NCBI GenBank assembly: GCA_016710745.1
Contig: JADJVB010000013.1
Coordinates: 496,001 to 560,000 of the forward strand
From: Chitinophagaceae bacterium
GTDB taxonomy: Bacteria; Bacteroidota; Bacteroidia; Chitinophagales; Chitinophagaceae
Direction: 5' to 3'
Length of the DNA stretch: 64,000 bases
A program made the position numbers and the translations under genes. Below, piece after piece: positions 25,464 to 35,113 of the stretch (positions are counted from its first letter, which is position 1; every line of letters starts with the position of its first letter). The notes beneath the pieces were generated by a model that was not told the DNA's origin, searched no databases, and saw nothing but the letters and a program-made list of their open reading frames with translations.

Positions 25464-26057
25464 CTAAAATGTATACGTAAGTGACACTGCTCCGGGGCCG
25501 GCATTCAGGGTAAGATTAGACCCCTTGTTATTCAACTGCTTTCGGTGTTTTCGGTGAATGGCATACGCAATAGCGTCATAAACCAGCAGAAATCCACCCT
25601 GTAGCATGATGGAATTTCCATAACCCCTGAACTGCCCGGGATTTTTTTGGTTGTCAGCGGTTTTGTTCATCAACAATCCCGATCCCACATAAACCAGGTC
25701 CAGTCCGGCATTGATCAGGTAAGTTTTTTCAATTTTATTTTGGTGCTTCAGCACATCGGCCAATGTTGGGTTGTCAATTTTTTCGCGGCTGGCACCCCAA
25801 TATCCCAGACCTGCAATGGCGAGGTTAATGCCGCCCCACATCACATTCATCTGGTGAAAATACCGGTTCTCATCATTTCGGGTATCGGTGGCAATGGCGC
25901 TGCCTGCAATATTAACCACCGACCAACCGGCCAGGGCTATCATCGCCTGTTTACTGGTTTTAACGCGTTCTTTTTCATATTTCGTCAAATCTAATGTTTG
26001 CGAAAAAACCGGTACTATAAACACGACCGTTAAAATGAGCAGGTATATCTTTTGCAT
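25464..26057 (-). CDS. DUF6992-like membrane protein
   Basis: A 197-residue protein with a signal peptide (MQKIYLLILTVVFIVPVFSQ) and several weakly hydrophobic helices, including IALAGWSVVNIAGSAIATDT, MNVMWGGINLAIAGLGYWGA and INAGLDLVYVGSGLLM. It ends LNAGPGAVSLTYTF, which resembles an outer-membrane C-terminal strand. The pattern fits the DUF6992 family, whose role is not known. Confidence 0.7.
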   Translation of the reverse strand: MQKIYLLILTVVFIVPVFSQTLDLTKYEKERVKTSKQAMIALAGWSVVNIAGSAIATDTRNDENRYFHQMNVMWGGINLAIAGLGYWGASREKIDNPTLADVLKHQNKIEKTYLINAGLDLVYVGSGLLMNKTADNQKNPGQFRGYGNSIMLQGGFLLVYDAIAYAIHRKHRKQLNNKGSNLTLNAGPGAVSLTYTF

Positions 26058-26105
26058 AACTTAATTTTATTTTCCAATTACGAAACAAGATTACTGCCAT
26101 ATTGT

Positions 26106-26807
26106 TCAGGGTTCTAATTTTATTTTTACCGGTTTTAACCGGTAGATCATCTTAAAGGAACCGCCCTCTGATGTAGTTTGAGAAAGCGGAATATCGCGGT
26201 ACAGGGTACATTCCAGCGTTAATATCTTGCGGTTTTGTCGGGCTAATTCGGCAGCCGGGATGGTGATCCTATTGCCCGGGCCTTCTTCCTTGATCGAAAA
26301 ACTGCTGTCAGAACCTGCTGTTTTTATTTCAATAAAATCGTTAGCGCCCAAAGGCCGAAGGTTATAATATAAATGCAGGTCTTCCTTTCGGCTGGCAGTG
26401 GCCGGCACTTCATGGAGGGTGAACGTGGAGAAATCGAAACTGTTTTCAAGTTTCTTATTATTCAAATCGGCAAAACGGATGGTATGATTACCAATAAAAT
26501 CACTAAAACGTTGTTTTGTTTCGTAATAGGCACCGCTTCCTTCGCTGCTGTCTACCACCAGGTTTTCACCATCCAGTTCAACCCGGCTGGGGTAGTTCAG
26601 CACCAGGGTGGTACCTGCAGGGCCGGCAAATCGATACTGCAGGTCGAGTTCCACCTGCTCATCTGATTGGTTATAGGATAGCTCGTAATCCATAAAGATC
26701 TTATCCTGGTTTACATCTTTACTATCGCCAATCTCATTGCTGTCGCAGGCGACAAGAGCCATGACTGTAAATAAAATTCCTGCCAAAAATGATTTTTGAT
26801 GTTTCAT
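26106..26807 (-). CDS. Lipoprotein of unknown function
   Basis: A 233-residue protein with a lipobox (VMALVACDS), so probably anchored to a membrane. The mature part looks like beta-strand-rich domains: YNQSDEQVELDLQYRF, PAGTTLVLNYPSRVELDG. It ends in PVKIKLEP. I do not recognise a family. It lies 48 bases upstream of the DUF6992-like gene and may share its message. Confidence 0.65.
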   Translation of the reverse strand: MKHQKSFLAGILFTVMALVACDSNEIGDSKDVNQDKIFMDYELSYNQSDEQVELDLQYRFAGPAGTTLVLNYPSRVELDGENLVVDSSEGSGAYYETKQRFSDFIGNHTIRFADLNNKKLENSFDFSTFTLHEVPATASRKEDLHLYYNLRPLGANDFIEIKTAGSDSSFSIKEEGPGNRITIPAAELARQNRKILTLECTLYRDIPLSQTTSEGGSFKMIYRLKPVKIKLEP

Positions 26808-26929
26808 ATTGCTGCTGGTTTGGTATTTATGCCCTCATTGGTGAAAAAGTTAGTTAATTAAATCATAAACGGTCAAAAAACAGCTGTTAAAGACTCAAAA
26901 TCAAACCCTAAACATTTACTACCTTTGTC

Positions 26930-26937
26930 GCCCCTTT
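26930..26937 (+). promoter_or_regulatory. Putative -7 box for secA
   Basis: TACCTTTG is a perfect match to TAnnTTTG and lies 116 bases before the secA ATG. There is no good -33 partner. Confidence 0.4.
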
Positions 26938-27053
26938 ATGGTTAGCGGTTCAGATGCTGTCATTATGGCTCAAAAATATTTTTTGCATCATATTTGACTT
27001 GTAATGGTCCGGATAGTAAAGAAATTAAACAATACCCAACAATACTGAATTTT

Positions 27054-30000
27054 ATGATAGGAGCTATTTCAAAACTTTTTGGTGGAAATAAGAGCGAAAA
27101 AGACGTTAAAAAGATAAGACCCGTGGTTGAGCAGATCAACCAATTCTTCAACCAATACCAAAGCCTGAGTAATGACGAACTGCGGAGTAAGACCACCGGG
27201 TTTAAGCAGCGTATTGCCGAACACCTCAGTAAAATTGATGCGGAAGTAAAAGAGAAAAAACAAACGGCAGAAGAATTGCCCATTTCTGATATCAATGGCC
27301 GTGATGTGATTTATAAGGAGATTGATGAACTCGACAAAGAGCGGGATAAAGAGCTTGAAGTTATTTTACAGGACATATTGCCCGAAGCTTTTGCCGTAGT
27401 TAAAGAAACCAGCAGGCGTTTTAAAGAAAATGAAACGCTGGAAGTAACCGCCACCGAACTGGACCGTACATTGGCTACACAAAAAGACAGTTTAACCATT
27501 GAAGGGGATAAGGCCATTTATAAAAACAGCTGGACAGCCGGTGGTACAAAGATCACCTGGAACATGGTTCACTACGATGTACAGTTGATTGGTGGTATGG
27601 TGTTACACGCCGGTAAAATTGCTGAGATGGCAACCGGTGAGGGTAAAACGCTGGTGAGTACGTTGCCCGCCTACCTGAACGCCCTGTCGGGCCAGGGTGT
27701 ACATATTGTTACCGTGAATGATTACCTGGCCAAACGTGATGGTGAGTGGAATGGCCCCATTTTTGAATTTTTAGGTCTGCGTGTTGATTGTATCGACAAG
27801 CACGAGCCTAACGGCGACGCCCGCCGGCATGCCTACAACGCCGATATTATTTATGGCACCAATAACGAATTTGGATTTGATTACCTGCGTGATAACATGG
27901 TGCATACGCCTTCTGAAATGGTGCAGCGCAAACATCATTTTGCCATGGTGGATGAGGTGGATAGTGTATTGATCGATGACGCCCGTACGCCGTTGATCAT
28001 CAGTGGTCCGGTTGGGCATAGTGATGATACCCAGCAATTTTTTGAGCTAAGGCCAAGAATAGAAAAATTAATTGAGGCGCAACGCAAAGCAACCAACCAG
28101 TTTTTAATTGAAGCCAAGAAAAAGATCGCCGAAGGAAATGATGATCCCAAAGATGGCGGGTTGGCATTGTTTCGGGCGCATCGTGGTTTGCCAAAGAACA
28201 ATGCGCTGATCAAATTTTTGAGTGAGCCGGGTATCCGCGTTAAAATGCAAAAAACCGAAAACTACTATTTGGCCGATCAGCAAAAAGAAATGCCTAAGGT
28301 TGATGCGGAATTATATTTCAATATTGATGAAAAAAATAACCAGGTTGATCTAACCGATCTGGGTATTTCGTTGATCACAAAGAGCGGCGAAGATCCCGAA
28401 TTTTTCATCTTACCCGATATAGCCACCAGGCTGGCGGATATTGAAAAGAGTGCTGCCGCACCCGACGAAAAACTGCATCAGAAAGAATCTTTACTGAACG
28501 ATTACTCGTTAAAGGCTGATCGTATTCATACCATGCAGCAATTACTGAAATCCTATACGTTGTTTGAGAAAGATGTGGAGTATGTGGTGATAGACGGCGC
28601 TGTTAAGATCGTGGATGAACAAACCGGCCGTATCATGGAAGGCCGCAGATATTCTGATGGTTTACACCAGGCCATTGAAGCCAAGGAAAATGTGAAGATA
28701 GAAGCGTCAACACAAACCTATGCCACGGTAACCCTGCAGAATTATTTCAGGATGTACCATAAGCTTGCCGGTATGACCGGTACGGCGGAAACAGAAGCCG
28801 GCGAATTCTGGACGATCTATAAACTGGATGTGGTTAATATACCAACCAATGTGCCCGTGATCAGAAAAGATGAGCAGGATTTTGTGTACAAAACAAAACG
28901 TGAAAAATATAAGGCCGTCATTGAAGAGATTGAAAAATTGCGCAGCATCGGAAGGCCCTGCCTGGTGGGTACCACCAATGTGGAAGTGAGTGAATTGCTG
29001 GCGAGGATGCTGAAACAGAAAAATATTCCACACAATGTATTGAACGCGAAGCAACACGGCAAAGAAGCGCAGGTGGTTGCCGAAGCCGGTTTAACGGGCG
29101 CCGTTACCATTGCCACCAATATGGCCGGTAGGGGTACCGATATTAAACTGGGGCCAGGTGTTAAAGAAGCAGGCGGTTTGGCCATTTTGGGTACCGAACG
29201 TCATGAGAGCCGCCGGGTAGACAGGCAGTTGCGCGGACGGGCGGGTCGCCAGGGCGATCCCGGAAGTTCAAGCTTTTTTGTTTCGCTGGAAGATGACCTG
29301 ATGCGTATGTTTGGCAGTGAGCGTATTGCCGGACTGATGGACAGGATGGGATACAAGGAAGGCGAGGTGATTCAGCATAGCATGATCACCAAGAGTATTG
29401 AACGGGCGCAGAAAAAAGTGGAGGAAAATAACTTTGGTATCCGTAAGCGTTTGCTCGAATATGATGATGTGATGAACAAGCAGCGTAACGTGGTATATAA
29501 AAAACGTAACCATGCTTTGTTTGGCGAGCGGCTGGCACTCGACCTGGATAATTCATTTTATTCTGTTGCGGGTGGATTAATTAATTCGTTCAGGGAATTA
29601 AACGACCACGAAGGATTTAAACTGGCAGCCATTGTGAATTTTGGAATCGATACCACCATAACAGAAGAAGAACTTGGGAAATCTGATTTTAATTCATTGA
29701 CCGAACGCCTGTATACCGAAGCAATTGAGCAGTATCGACGCAAAACAGATGCGTTGGTTAAGCAAACGTTACCGATTATAAAAAATATCCGCCACGAGCA
29801 GGGTAATCATATCGAAAATGTGGCCGTGCCCTTTACGGATGGGAAAAAACAGATTCAGGCATTGGCCAACCTGGATAAATATTTAGCAACCGAGGGAAGA
29901 GAACTGAATGATGCGCTGGAACGCAATATCACGCTGGCTTTAATTGACGATGCCTGGAAAGAGCACCTGCGGGCCATGGACGATCTGCGTCAAAGCGTGC

Positions 30001-30377
30001 AGTCTGCCAGTTACGAACAAAAAGATCCGTTGGTTATTTATAAGATCGAGGCCTTTGGTGCTTTTAAGCAAATGGACGACCAGGTGAACAGGGATATTGT
30101 AAGTTTCCTTTGCCATGCGCAAATTCCTTTTGAGCAAACCAATGCCGGACAAATACGTGAGGGACGCGAACGAAAAACAGACATGAGTAAGATGCGCCAG
30201 CGTAAAGAACAGTTTGCCGGTGCCGGTGCTGGTCCCGAGCATATCAGCGGCGAAAATGATTATATCGATCCATCAGAGCAAATAAAACAGGAACCCATCC
30301 GGGTTGAAAAAGCACCGGGAAGAAATGATCCTTGTCCGTGTGGAAGTGGCAAAAAGTATAAGCATTGCCATGGGTAG
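27054..30377 (+). CDS. secA: Preprotein translocase subunit SecA
   Basis: A 1107-residue SecA ATPase, the motor for protein export through SecYEG. The ATG at 27054 is used; the upstream TTG at 26994 would add 20 residues and is not conserved. Motifs: Walker A MATGEGKT at about 192-199, DEVDS in VDEVDSVLIDDARTPLIISGP, GTDIKLG, and the C-terminal zinc motif CPCGSGKKYKHCHG. It is longer than E. coli SecA (901) because of a 100-120 residue insertion after ISGPVGHSDDTQQ, a feature of this phylum. A terminator follows at 30397. Confidence 0.96.
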   Translation: MIGAISKLFGGNKSEKDVKKIRPVVEQINQFFNQYQSLSNDELRSKTTGFKQRIAEHLSKIDAEVKEKKQTAEELPISDINGRDVIYKEIDELDKERDKELEVILQDILPEAFAVVKETSRRFKENETLEVTATELDRTLATQKDSLTIEGDKAIYKNSWTAGGTKITWNMVHYDVQLIGGMVLHAGKIAEMATGEGKTLVSTLPAYLNALSGQGVHIVTVNDYLAKRDGEWNGPIFEFLGLRVDCIDKHEPNGDARRHAYNADIIYGTNNEFGFDYLRDNMVHTPSEMVQRKHHFAMVDEVDSVLIDDARTPLIISGPVGHSDDTQQFFELRPRIEKLIEAQRKATNQFLIEAKKKIAEGNDDPKDGGLALFRAHRGLPKNNALIKFLSEPGIRVKMQKTENYYLADQQKEMPKVDAELYFNIDEKNNQVDLTDLGISLITKSGEDPEFFILPDIATRLADIEKSAAAPDEKLHQKESLLNDYSLKADRIHTMQQLLKSYTLFEKDVEYVVIDGAVKIVDEQTGRIMEGRRYSDGLHQAIEAKENVKIEASTQTYATVTLQNYFRMYHKLAGMTGTAETEAGEFWTIYKLDVVNIPTNVPVIRKDEQDFVYKTKREKYKAVIEEIEKLRSIGRPCLVGTTNVEVSELLARMLKQKNIPHNVLNAKQHGKEAQVVAEAGLTGAVTIATNMAGRGTDIKLGPGVKEAGGLAILGTERHESRRVDRQLRGRAGRQGDPGSSSFFVSLEDDLMRMFGSERIAGLMDRMGYKEGEVIQHSMITKSIERAQKKVEENNFGIRKRLLEYDDVMNKQRNVVYKKRNHALFGERLALDLDNSFYSVAGGLINSFRELNDHEGFKLAAIVNFGIDTTITEEELGKSDFNSLTERLYTEAIEQYRRKTDALVKQTLPIIKNIRHEQGNHIENVAVPFTDGKKQIQALANLDKYLATEGRELNDALERNITLALIDDAWKEHLRAMDDLRQSVQSASYEQKDPLVIYKIEAFGAFKQMDDQVNRDIVSFLCHAQIPFEQTNAGQIREGRERKTDMSKMRQRKEQFAGAGAGPEHISGENDYIDPSEQIKQEPIRVEKAPGRNDPCPCGSGKKYKHCHG

Positions 30378-30396
30378 ACTGAAAATATTTTGAACG

Positions 30397-30427
30397 AAAG
30401 CGTCCTTGTTTATGGACGCTTTTTTTA
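30397..30427 (+). terminator. Rho-independent terminator of secA
   Basis: AAAGCGTCC and GGACGCTTT pair over an eight-base loop, 20 bases after the secA stop, followed by a run of seven or more T. Confidence 0.85.
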
Positions 30428-30465
30428 TTTGGGATAAAGACCGGAATCTCCTTAATTATTTTATC

Positions 30466-30570
30466 TCTGCCCTGAAGGGAAGAGCCATTCAAATTGCCCT
30501 CTTTTAATGAATTGCGCCTCCTTCTACGGAGGAGCTAAACTATTAGAAAAACCCTGGCTTTAGCTCAATA
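30466..30570. repeat. Palindrome-rich spacer between secA and the ALDH-like gene
   Basis: Short inverted repeats are seen: CCCTGAAGGG near 30471-30480 and CCTCC...GGAGG near 30517-30533, with GGCTTTAGC-like sequence near 30556. They echo the palindromes around kmo and kynU but are not exact copies. Confidence 0.4.
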
Positions 30571-30581
30571 CCATTGTTGAA

Positions 30582-31483
30582 CTAATACCCCGCCTTCGCC
30601 CCGCCAATGTTTTCGATAGGATGCCAGGTGGTTTTTATTTCCTGGAAATCCATGATAAAATATGGAGATTGACCGGTTGCATCGGCCCATTTTATTTTAT
30701 CATACAAAACAACGCGTTTTACATTCAAGGCTGATTTTTCTTTGATCATTTTTTGAATGGCGGAATCGCTTTCACAAAAAACAGTTGCATTCACATCCAT
30801 ATGATCGGCAAAATAGGGAACGAGCTCAGCGACTTTTCCGGTGAGGATATTGACCACGCCGCCCGGTAAGTCGGAGCTGTTCAACACTTCGGCAAAAGTA
30901 ACGGCGCAAAGTGGTTTTGTTGAAGATGCTAAAACGATGCACGTATTTCCGCCGGCGATGATGGGTGCGATCACGGAAACTAATCCCAATAAGGCGTCTT
31001 GTTGTGGCGCAATAGCGGCCACCACACCGGTTGGTTCCGGTACCGAAAAATTAAAATGTGATGAAGCAACCGGGTTTACAGAGCTGTAAAGCTGCTGAAA
31101 TTTATCGCACCAGCCACTGTAATAAATGAAGCGTTCAATACAAAGGTTTACTTCTTTTTCGGCCTGCGCTTTCGTTGAGTCCTGTTTCATTAACTCATCA
31201 ACAAACTGCGCTTTGCGGCCTTCGAGCATTTCAGCAATGCGGTACAGAATTTGTCCGCGGTTGAATGCAGCCCTGCCACTCCAGCCACCAAAGGCACCAC
31301 GGGCCGCAACAACGGCATCTCTGAAATCTTTCCTCGAACCCAGGCAAACATTGGCCAGGTTTTCTTTTTGGCATTGGTAGCCACATAGTATCTGCCCGAT
31401 TCGGTGCGGGGGAATTTTCCACCGATGTATATCTTGTAGGTTTTTAGAATTTCAAGTCGTTTTTCAATTAATGTTTTTGCCAT
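30582..31483 (-). pseudogene. Non-catalytic aldehyde-dehydrogenase-like protein, frame-shifted
   Basis: Two minus-strand frames form one gene of about 300 codons. The first (from 31483) reads MAKTLIEKRLEILKTYKIY and continues IGGKFPRTESGRYY to NAKK; the second resumes as ENLANVCLGSRKDFRDAVVAA and ends with ENIGGAKAGY. The break is in a run of five A (31375-31379, T in the plus strand); a sixth A restores the frame. The joined protein has the NAD-binding domain but lacks both the LELGG glutamate and the nucleophile cysteine, so it could not be an active dehydrogenase by itself. The size and content match the second, non-catalytic module of ALDH16. It follows the active enzyme at 31556. Confidence 0.8.
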
Positions 31484-31555
31484 GATTTATTTTTTTAGCC
31501 GAAAAGCCGGGAAGGCGTTTTATTGTTTTTCGTCTTATCGTCTTACCGGCGATTA

Positions 31556-33037
31556 TTATTTTGTCAGATTTATGTAAGCCGATAAACCATGTAAGCCGCC
31601 TTCTCTTCCGTACCCACTTTCTTTATATCCTCCGAACGGTGAGGTTGGGTCAAATTTATTAAATGTATTTGCCCAGATAACGCCTGCCCGTAATTTGGTT
31701 GTGAGGTTGAATATCTTGGATCCTTTGTCTGTCCATACGCCTGCAGAGAGGCCATAGGGCGAATTGTTTGCTTTCTCGATCACTTCATCATCTGTGCGGA
31801 AGCTCTGGATGGCCAATACGGGGCCAAAAATTTCTTCCTGGGCGATCCGGCTGCTTTGTGCCACATTGGTGAAAATGGTTGGCCGGCAATAAAATCCTTT
31901 CCGGGGCAGATTGGCCGAACTCTGGTACATGTCTGCTCCTTCCTGCTGACCAATTTTGATATATTTATTGATGATGTTTAATTGTTCTCTTGAATTGATA
32001 GCACCAATATCCGTATTCTTATCCATTGGGTCGCCAACGATCAATGTTTCCAGCCTGTCTTTTAATTTACGCACTACTGCTGCAAAAACCGATTCCTGTA
32101 CATATAAGCGGGAGCCTGCGCAACACACATGCCCCTGGTTAAAAAAGATGCCATTGATAACTCCTTCTACTGCCTGGTCCAACGGGGCGTCATCAAAAAT
32201 TATATTGGCGGCTTTACCACCCAGTTCCAGCGTTGCTTTTTTATCGGTGCCGGCAATAGCACGCTGAATAATTTTTCCAACCTCGGTAGAGCCGGTGAAC
32301 GCAATTTTATTTACGTCGGGATGATTTACAATGGCGGCACCCGTTGCACCTCCACCGGTGATGATATTTACCACGCCGGGCGGCAGATCGGCCTCCTGTA
32401 TAATTTCGGCAAGTTTTAATGCCGTTAAGGATGTGTTTTCAGCGGGTTTTAAAACAACGGTATTTCCGCAAGCTAAGGCAGGCGCAATTTTCCAGGCTGC
32501 CATCAGCAAAGGAAAATTCCAGGGAATGATTTGTCCGGCTATACCCAATGGCTCGGCCCGGCGGTTGGGAAAAGCATATTCCAGTTTATCGGCCCAGCCG
32601 GCATAATAAAAGAAATGATTGGCGGCGGTGGGTACATCAAAATCACGACTCTCCCGGATGGGTTTACCGCCATCGAGTGTTTCAATGATGGCAAATTCCC
32701 TGGCACGTTCCTGGATCATTCGAGCAATCCGGTAAATATATTTTGCCCTTTCGGCTGGCGGCATTTTTTTCCAGGTTTTGTCGTAAGCTGCTCTGGCAGC
32801 TTTTACCGCTTTGTTTACATCGGCCGCATTGGCTTCGGCGATCATCGACAATTTTTCTTCGGTGGCCGGGTTAATGCTGGCAAAGTATTCTTTGCTGGCC
32901 GGCTTTTCGAACTTGCCATTAATAAACAGATCGTATTGCGGATCTATTTTGGCAGCAGATTTACTTTCCGGTGCCGGTGCCAGGTTTCTGGCGCTGTCGA
33001 ATTTTAGTTTTAGCGTATTGTTTTTTGCTTTCGCCAT
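31556..33037 (-). CDS. Aldehyde dehydrogenase (ALDH16-like catalytic module)
   Basis: A 493-residue NAD(P)-dependent aldehyde dehydrogenase. The general base glutamate is in ATLELGGKAANIIF (about 271) and the nucleophile in NQGHVCCAGSR (about 305). It would oxidise an aldehyde to an acid; acetaldehyde, a product of DeoC, is the likely substrate by context. It stands 110 bases after deoC and 72 bases before the non-catalytic partner. The 26-residue N-terminal stretch is basic and not conserved in most aldehyde dehydrogenases. Confidence 0.9.
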   Translation of the reverse strand: MAKAKNNTLKLKFDSARNLAPAPESKSAAKIDPQYDLFINGKFEKPASKEYFASINPATEEKLSMIAEANAADVNKAVKAARAAYDKTWKKMPPAERAKYIYRIARMIQERAREFAIIETLDGGKPIRESRDFDVPTAANHFFYYAGWADKLEYAFPNRRAEPLGIAGQIIPWNFPLLMAAWKIAPALACGNTVVLKPAENTSLTALKLAEIIQEADLPPGVVNIITGGGATGAAIVNHPDVNKIAFTGSTEVGKIIQRAIAGTDKKATLELGGKAANIIFDDAPLDQAVEGVINGIFFNQGHVCCAGSRLYVQESVFAAVVRKLKDRLETLIVGDPMDKNTDIGAINSREQLNIINKYIKIGQQEGADMYQSSANLPRKGFYCRPTIFTNVAQSSRIAQEEIFGPVLAIQSFRTDDEVIEKANNSPYGLSAGVWTDKGSKIFNLTTKLRAGVIWANTFNKFDPTSPFGGYKESGYGREGGLHGLSAYINLTK

Positions 33038-33066
33038 GTTTAGTTTTTTAAAACAAGTATATTTTT

Positions 33067-33146
33067 TTTCACGCAGGGGAAACAGGGGAGCGGAGCTCGC
33101 GGAATGAAAACATCGTCCTCAGCTTCTTTGCGTCCTCTGCGTGAAA
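33067..33146. repeat. TTTCACGC...GCGTGAAA inverted-repeat element (copy 2)
   Basis: About 80 bases with the same TTTCACGC and GCGTGAAA ends as the 18471 element, but a different middle containing GCGGAGCTCGCGG. It sits exactly between deoC and the aldehyde dehydrogenase gene, abutting the deoC stop. Confidence 0.7.
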
Positions 33147-34058
33147 CTAATCTATCGAAAAATAATTCGCAGATTGATAAACACCCGTCTTCTGTTTCAT
33201 CAACTGCATCAAAATATCATTGGCCAGGCTGCTGGCTCCAAAACGGAACCACTCATTAGTCATCCAGTCTTCACCCAGCACTTCGTTTAGCATGACCAAA
33301 TAATGCAGCGCCAGTTTTGCTTTTGAAATACCCCCCGCCGGTTTCATGGCAATTTTCTTACCTGTTTTATAATAAAAATCACGAATGGCTTCCAGCATAA
33401 CCAGAGTAACCGGCATGGTAGCTGCCGGTGAAATTTTGCCGGTAGATGTTTTAATAAAATCGGCGCCGGCATACATGGCGATATCACTGGCTTTGCGTAC
33501 TTTATCGTAAGTAACCAGTTCGCCGGTTTCTAAAATTACCTTTAATCTTGCATCGCCGCAGGCTTCTTTGATGGTGGCAATCTCATCGAAAACAAAATTG
33601 TATTCACCTTCTAAAAATTTGCCACGGGAAATAACCATGTCCACTTCATCGGCGCCGTTCTGCACCGCAAATTTGGTGTCTCTTATTTTTACATCACGGG
33701 GTGCCTGTCCACTGGGGAAGGCGGTTGCAACCGACGCCACCTTTATTCCCGAATCGCCCAGCGCCAGTTTCGCTGTTTTTACCATAGATGGATATACACA
33801 AATGGCAGCCACCGTTGGTAAACCAGGGTAACTGTCATGCAGGTGCTGCGCCTTATAACACAGTTGCTTCACTTTTCCCGCCGTATCTTTTCCTTCCAGC
33901 GTGGTGAGGTCGATCATGTTGAGGGCGAGGAGTAAGCCATTGATCTTGGTTTCGTTTTTAATGCTGCGTTTGGTAAACCGGGATGCTCTTTCTTCAATGC
34001 CTACCTGGTCAACATGAACAGGAATTGAGAAATCAGGTATTGTTTTAGTTGCGATCAT
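33147..34058 (-). CDS. deoC: Deoxyribose-phosphate aldolase
   Basis: A 303-residue class I aldolase that splits 2-deoxyribose-5-phosphate into glyceraldehyde-3-phosphate and acetaldehyde. The Schiff-base lysine is in DFIKTSTGK (about 203), the catalytic Asp in GADEVDMVIS (about 140), and the phosphate-binding KPAGGIS near 240. It is the long form related to animal DERA. It is 47 bases downstream of the nucleoside phosphorylase, which would supply the deoxyribose-1-phosphate (a mutase is not seen here). Confidence 0.95.
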   Translation of the reverse strand: MIATKTIPDFSIPVHVDQVGIEERASRFTKRSIKNETKINGLLLALNMIDLTTLEGKDTAGKVKQLCYKAQHLHDSYPGLPTVAAICVYPSMVKTAKLALGDSGIKVASVATAFPSGQAPRDVKIRDTKFAVQNGADEVDMVISRGKFLEGEYNFVFDEIATIKEACGDARLKVILETGELVTYDKVRKASDIAMYAGADFIKTSTGKISPAATMPVTLVMLEAIRDFYYKTGKKIAMKPAGGISKAKLALHYLVMLNEVLGEDWMTNEWFRFGASSLANDILMQLMKQKTGVYQSANYFSID

Positions 34059-34105
34059 TTTTGTTTATTTAGTATTAATTTTTTCCGGTGAGTCACCGGA
34101 AAAAA

Positions 34106-34981
34106 TCAGGAAGCCGTTAACGCCTCCAATGCTTTTTTAATTAATTTCTCAACAGCCGCTTCACTGTCTTTCGAAAATTCTTTAACCACCCGGTTGGCAA
34201 TAATGGCATTAATGCTCATGCATTCATGACCCATTAATTTGCCCAAACCGAATATAGCCGAAGTTTCCATTTCAAAGTTAGTGATTCGGTGATCATTAAA
34301 ACTGAAATGCGTGAGCCTGTCAACCAGTTCGGGGCTGCTTAATGCTAAGCGAAGCACTCTTCCCTGCGGACCAAAAAATCCGGGACAGGTTACCGTAATG
34401 CCTTTGTGAAAACCGGTGCCGAATTTTTGAAGCAATTTTTCGCTGCCGCTGAATGCATAGGGATTGGTGATGGTGGTATCCAATTTAGTTTGGCTGACGA
34501 ATGCATCGGCCATCGCTTTGTCATCAGCCGTTTTTTCGTATTTGTAAAAATTCAACAGGTTATCTAATCCTAATCCATGCGTAGAAGCCACCATGCTATC
34601 CACCGGAATATCGGCCTGCAGCGAACCCGAAGTACCGAAGCGGATGATGTTCAGTTTGGTCAGTTTTTCCCTGATCATCCTGGTGCCAAAATCAATATTG
34701 GCCAAAGCATCCAGTTCATTAAATACAATATCAATATTATCGGGGCCAATGCCGGTAGAAATAACTGAGATATGCTGATTACCTATATAGCCGGTATGGG
34801 TATTAAACTCGCGATGCGATAAACGATAGTCAATTTTATCAAAATGGGCGCTTACTCTTTCAACACGACCGGGATCGCCTACCACAATGATGGTATCGGC
34901 CAGTTCTTCGGGCCTCACATCGAGATGATAAACAGCACCGCGATTGTTTATGATGAGTTCTGATTCGGCGATTTGTTGCAT
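34106..34981 (-). CDS. Nucleoside phosphorylase (uridine phosphorylase family)
   Basis: A 291-residue phosphorylase. The motif VVGDPGRVERVSAHFDK near the start, RFGTSGSLQADIPVDSMV and NFEMETSAIFGLGKLMGHECMSINAIIANR are typical of the PNP/UDP superfamily. It cleaves nucleosides with phosphate to free base and (deoxy)ribose-1-phosphate. It leads the operon udp-like, deoC, ALDH, ALDH-like. Which nucleoside it prefers is not certain. Confidence 0.9.
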   Translation of the reverse strand: MQQIAESELIINNRGAVYHLDVRPEELADTIIVVGDPGRVERVSAHFDKIDYRLSHREFNTHTGYIGNQHISVISTGIGPDNIDIVFNELDALANIDFGTRMIREKLTKLNIIRFGTSGSLQADIPVDSMVASTHGLGLDNLLNFYKYEKTADDKAMADAFVSQTKLDTTITNPYAFSGSEKLLQKFGTGFHKGITVTCPGFFGPQGRVLRLALSSPELVDRLTHFSFNDHRITNFEMETSAIFGLGKLMGHECMSINAIIANRVVKEFSKDSEAAVEKLIKKALEALTAS

Positions 34982-34999
34982 AGGTTAAATGTTGATAAA

Positions 35000-35007
35000 C
35001 AAAGATA
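35000..35007 (-). promoter_or_regulatory. Putative -7 box of the nucleoside catabolic operon
   Basis: The minus strand reads TATCTTTG, a perfect TAnnTTTG, about 19 bases before the ATG of the nucleoside phosphorylase. No clear -33. Confidence 0.45.
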
Positions 35008-35059
35008 GTAAAATTGAAAGCGCTATCTAAGTAACCAAACGGCTGTGGCAATATGAAAA

Positions 35060-35091
35060 AAGGCAGGTTCGGTAAATTTCGATCCTGCCTT
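35060..35091 (-). terminator. Rho-independent terminator after the amidohydrolase pair
   Basis: AAGGCAGG and CCTGCCTT pair over a 16-base loop; on the minus strand the stem is followed by TTTTTT. It is about 23 bases after the stop of the 432-residue amidohydrolase-like gene. Confidence 0.75.
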
Positions 35092-35113
35092 CTAAAACCA
35101 TAATTGGAAAAAA

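Noticed and set aside
32531..33007. Plus-strand open frame of 158 codons opposite the aldehyde dehydrogenase gene
   Set aside because: Antisense to a gene with both catalytic residues; no own signature.
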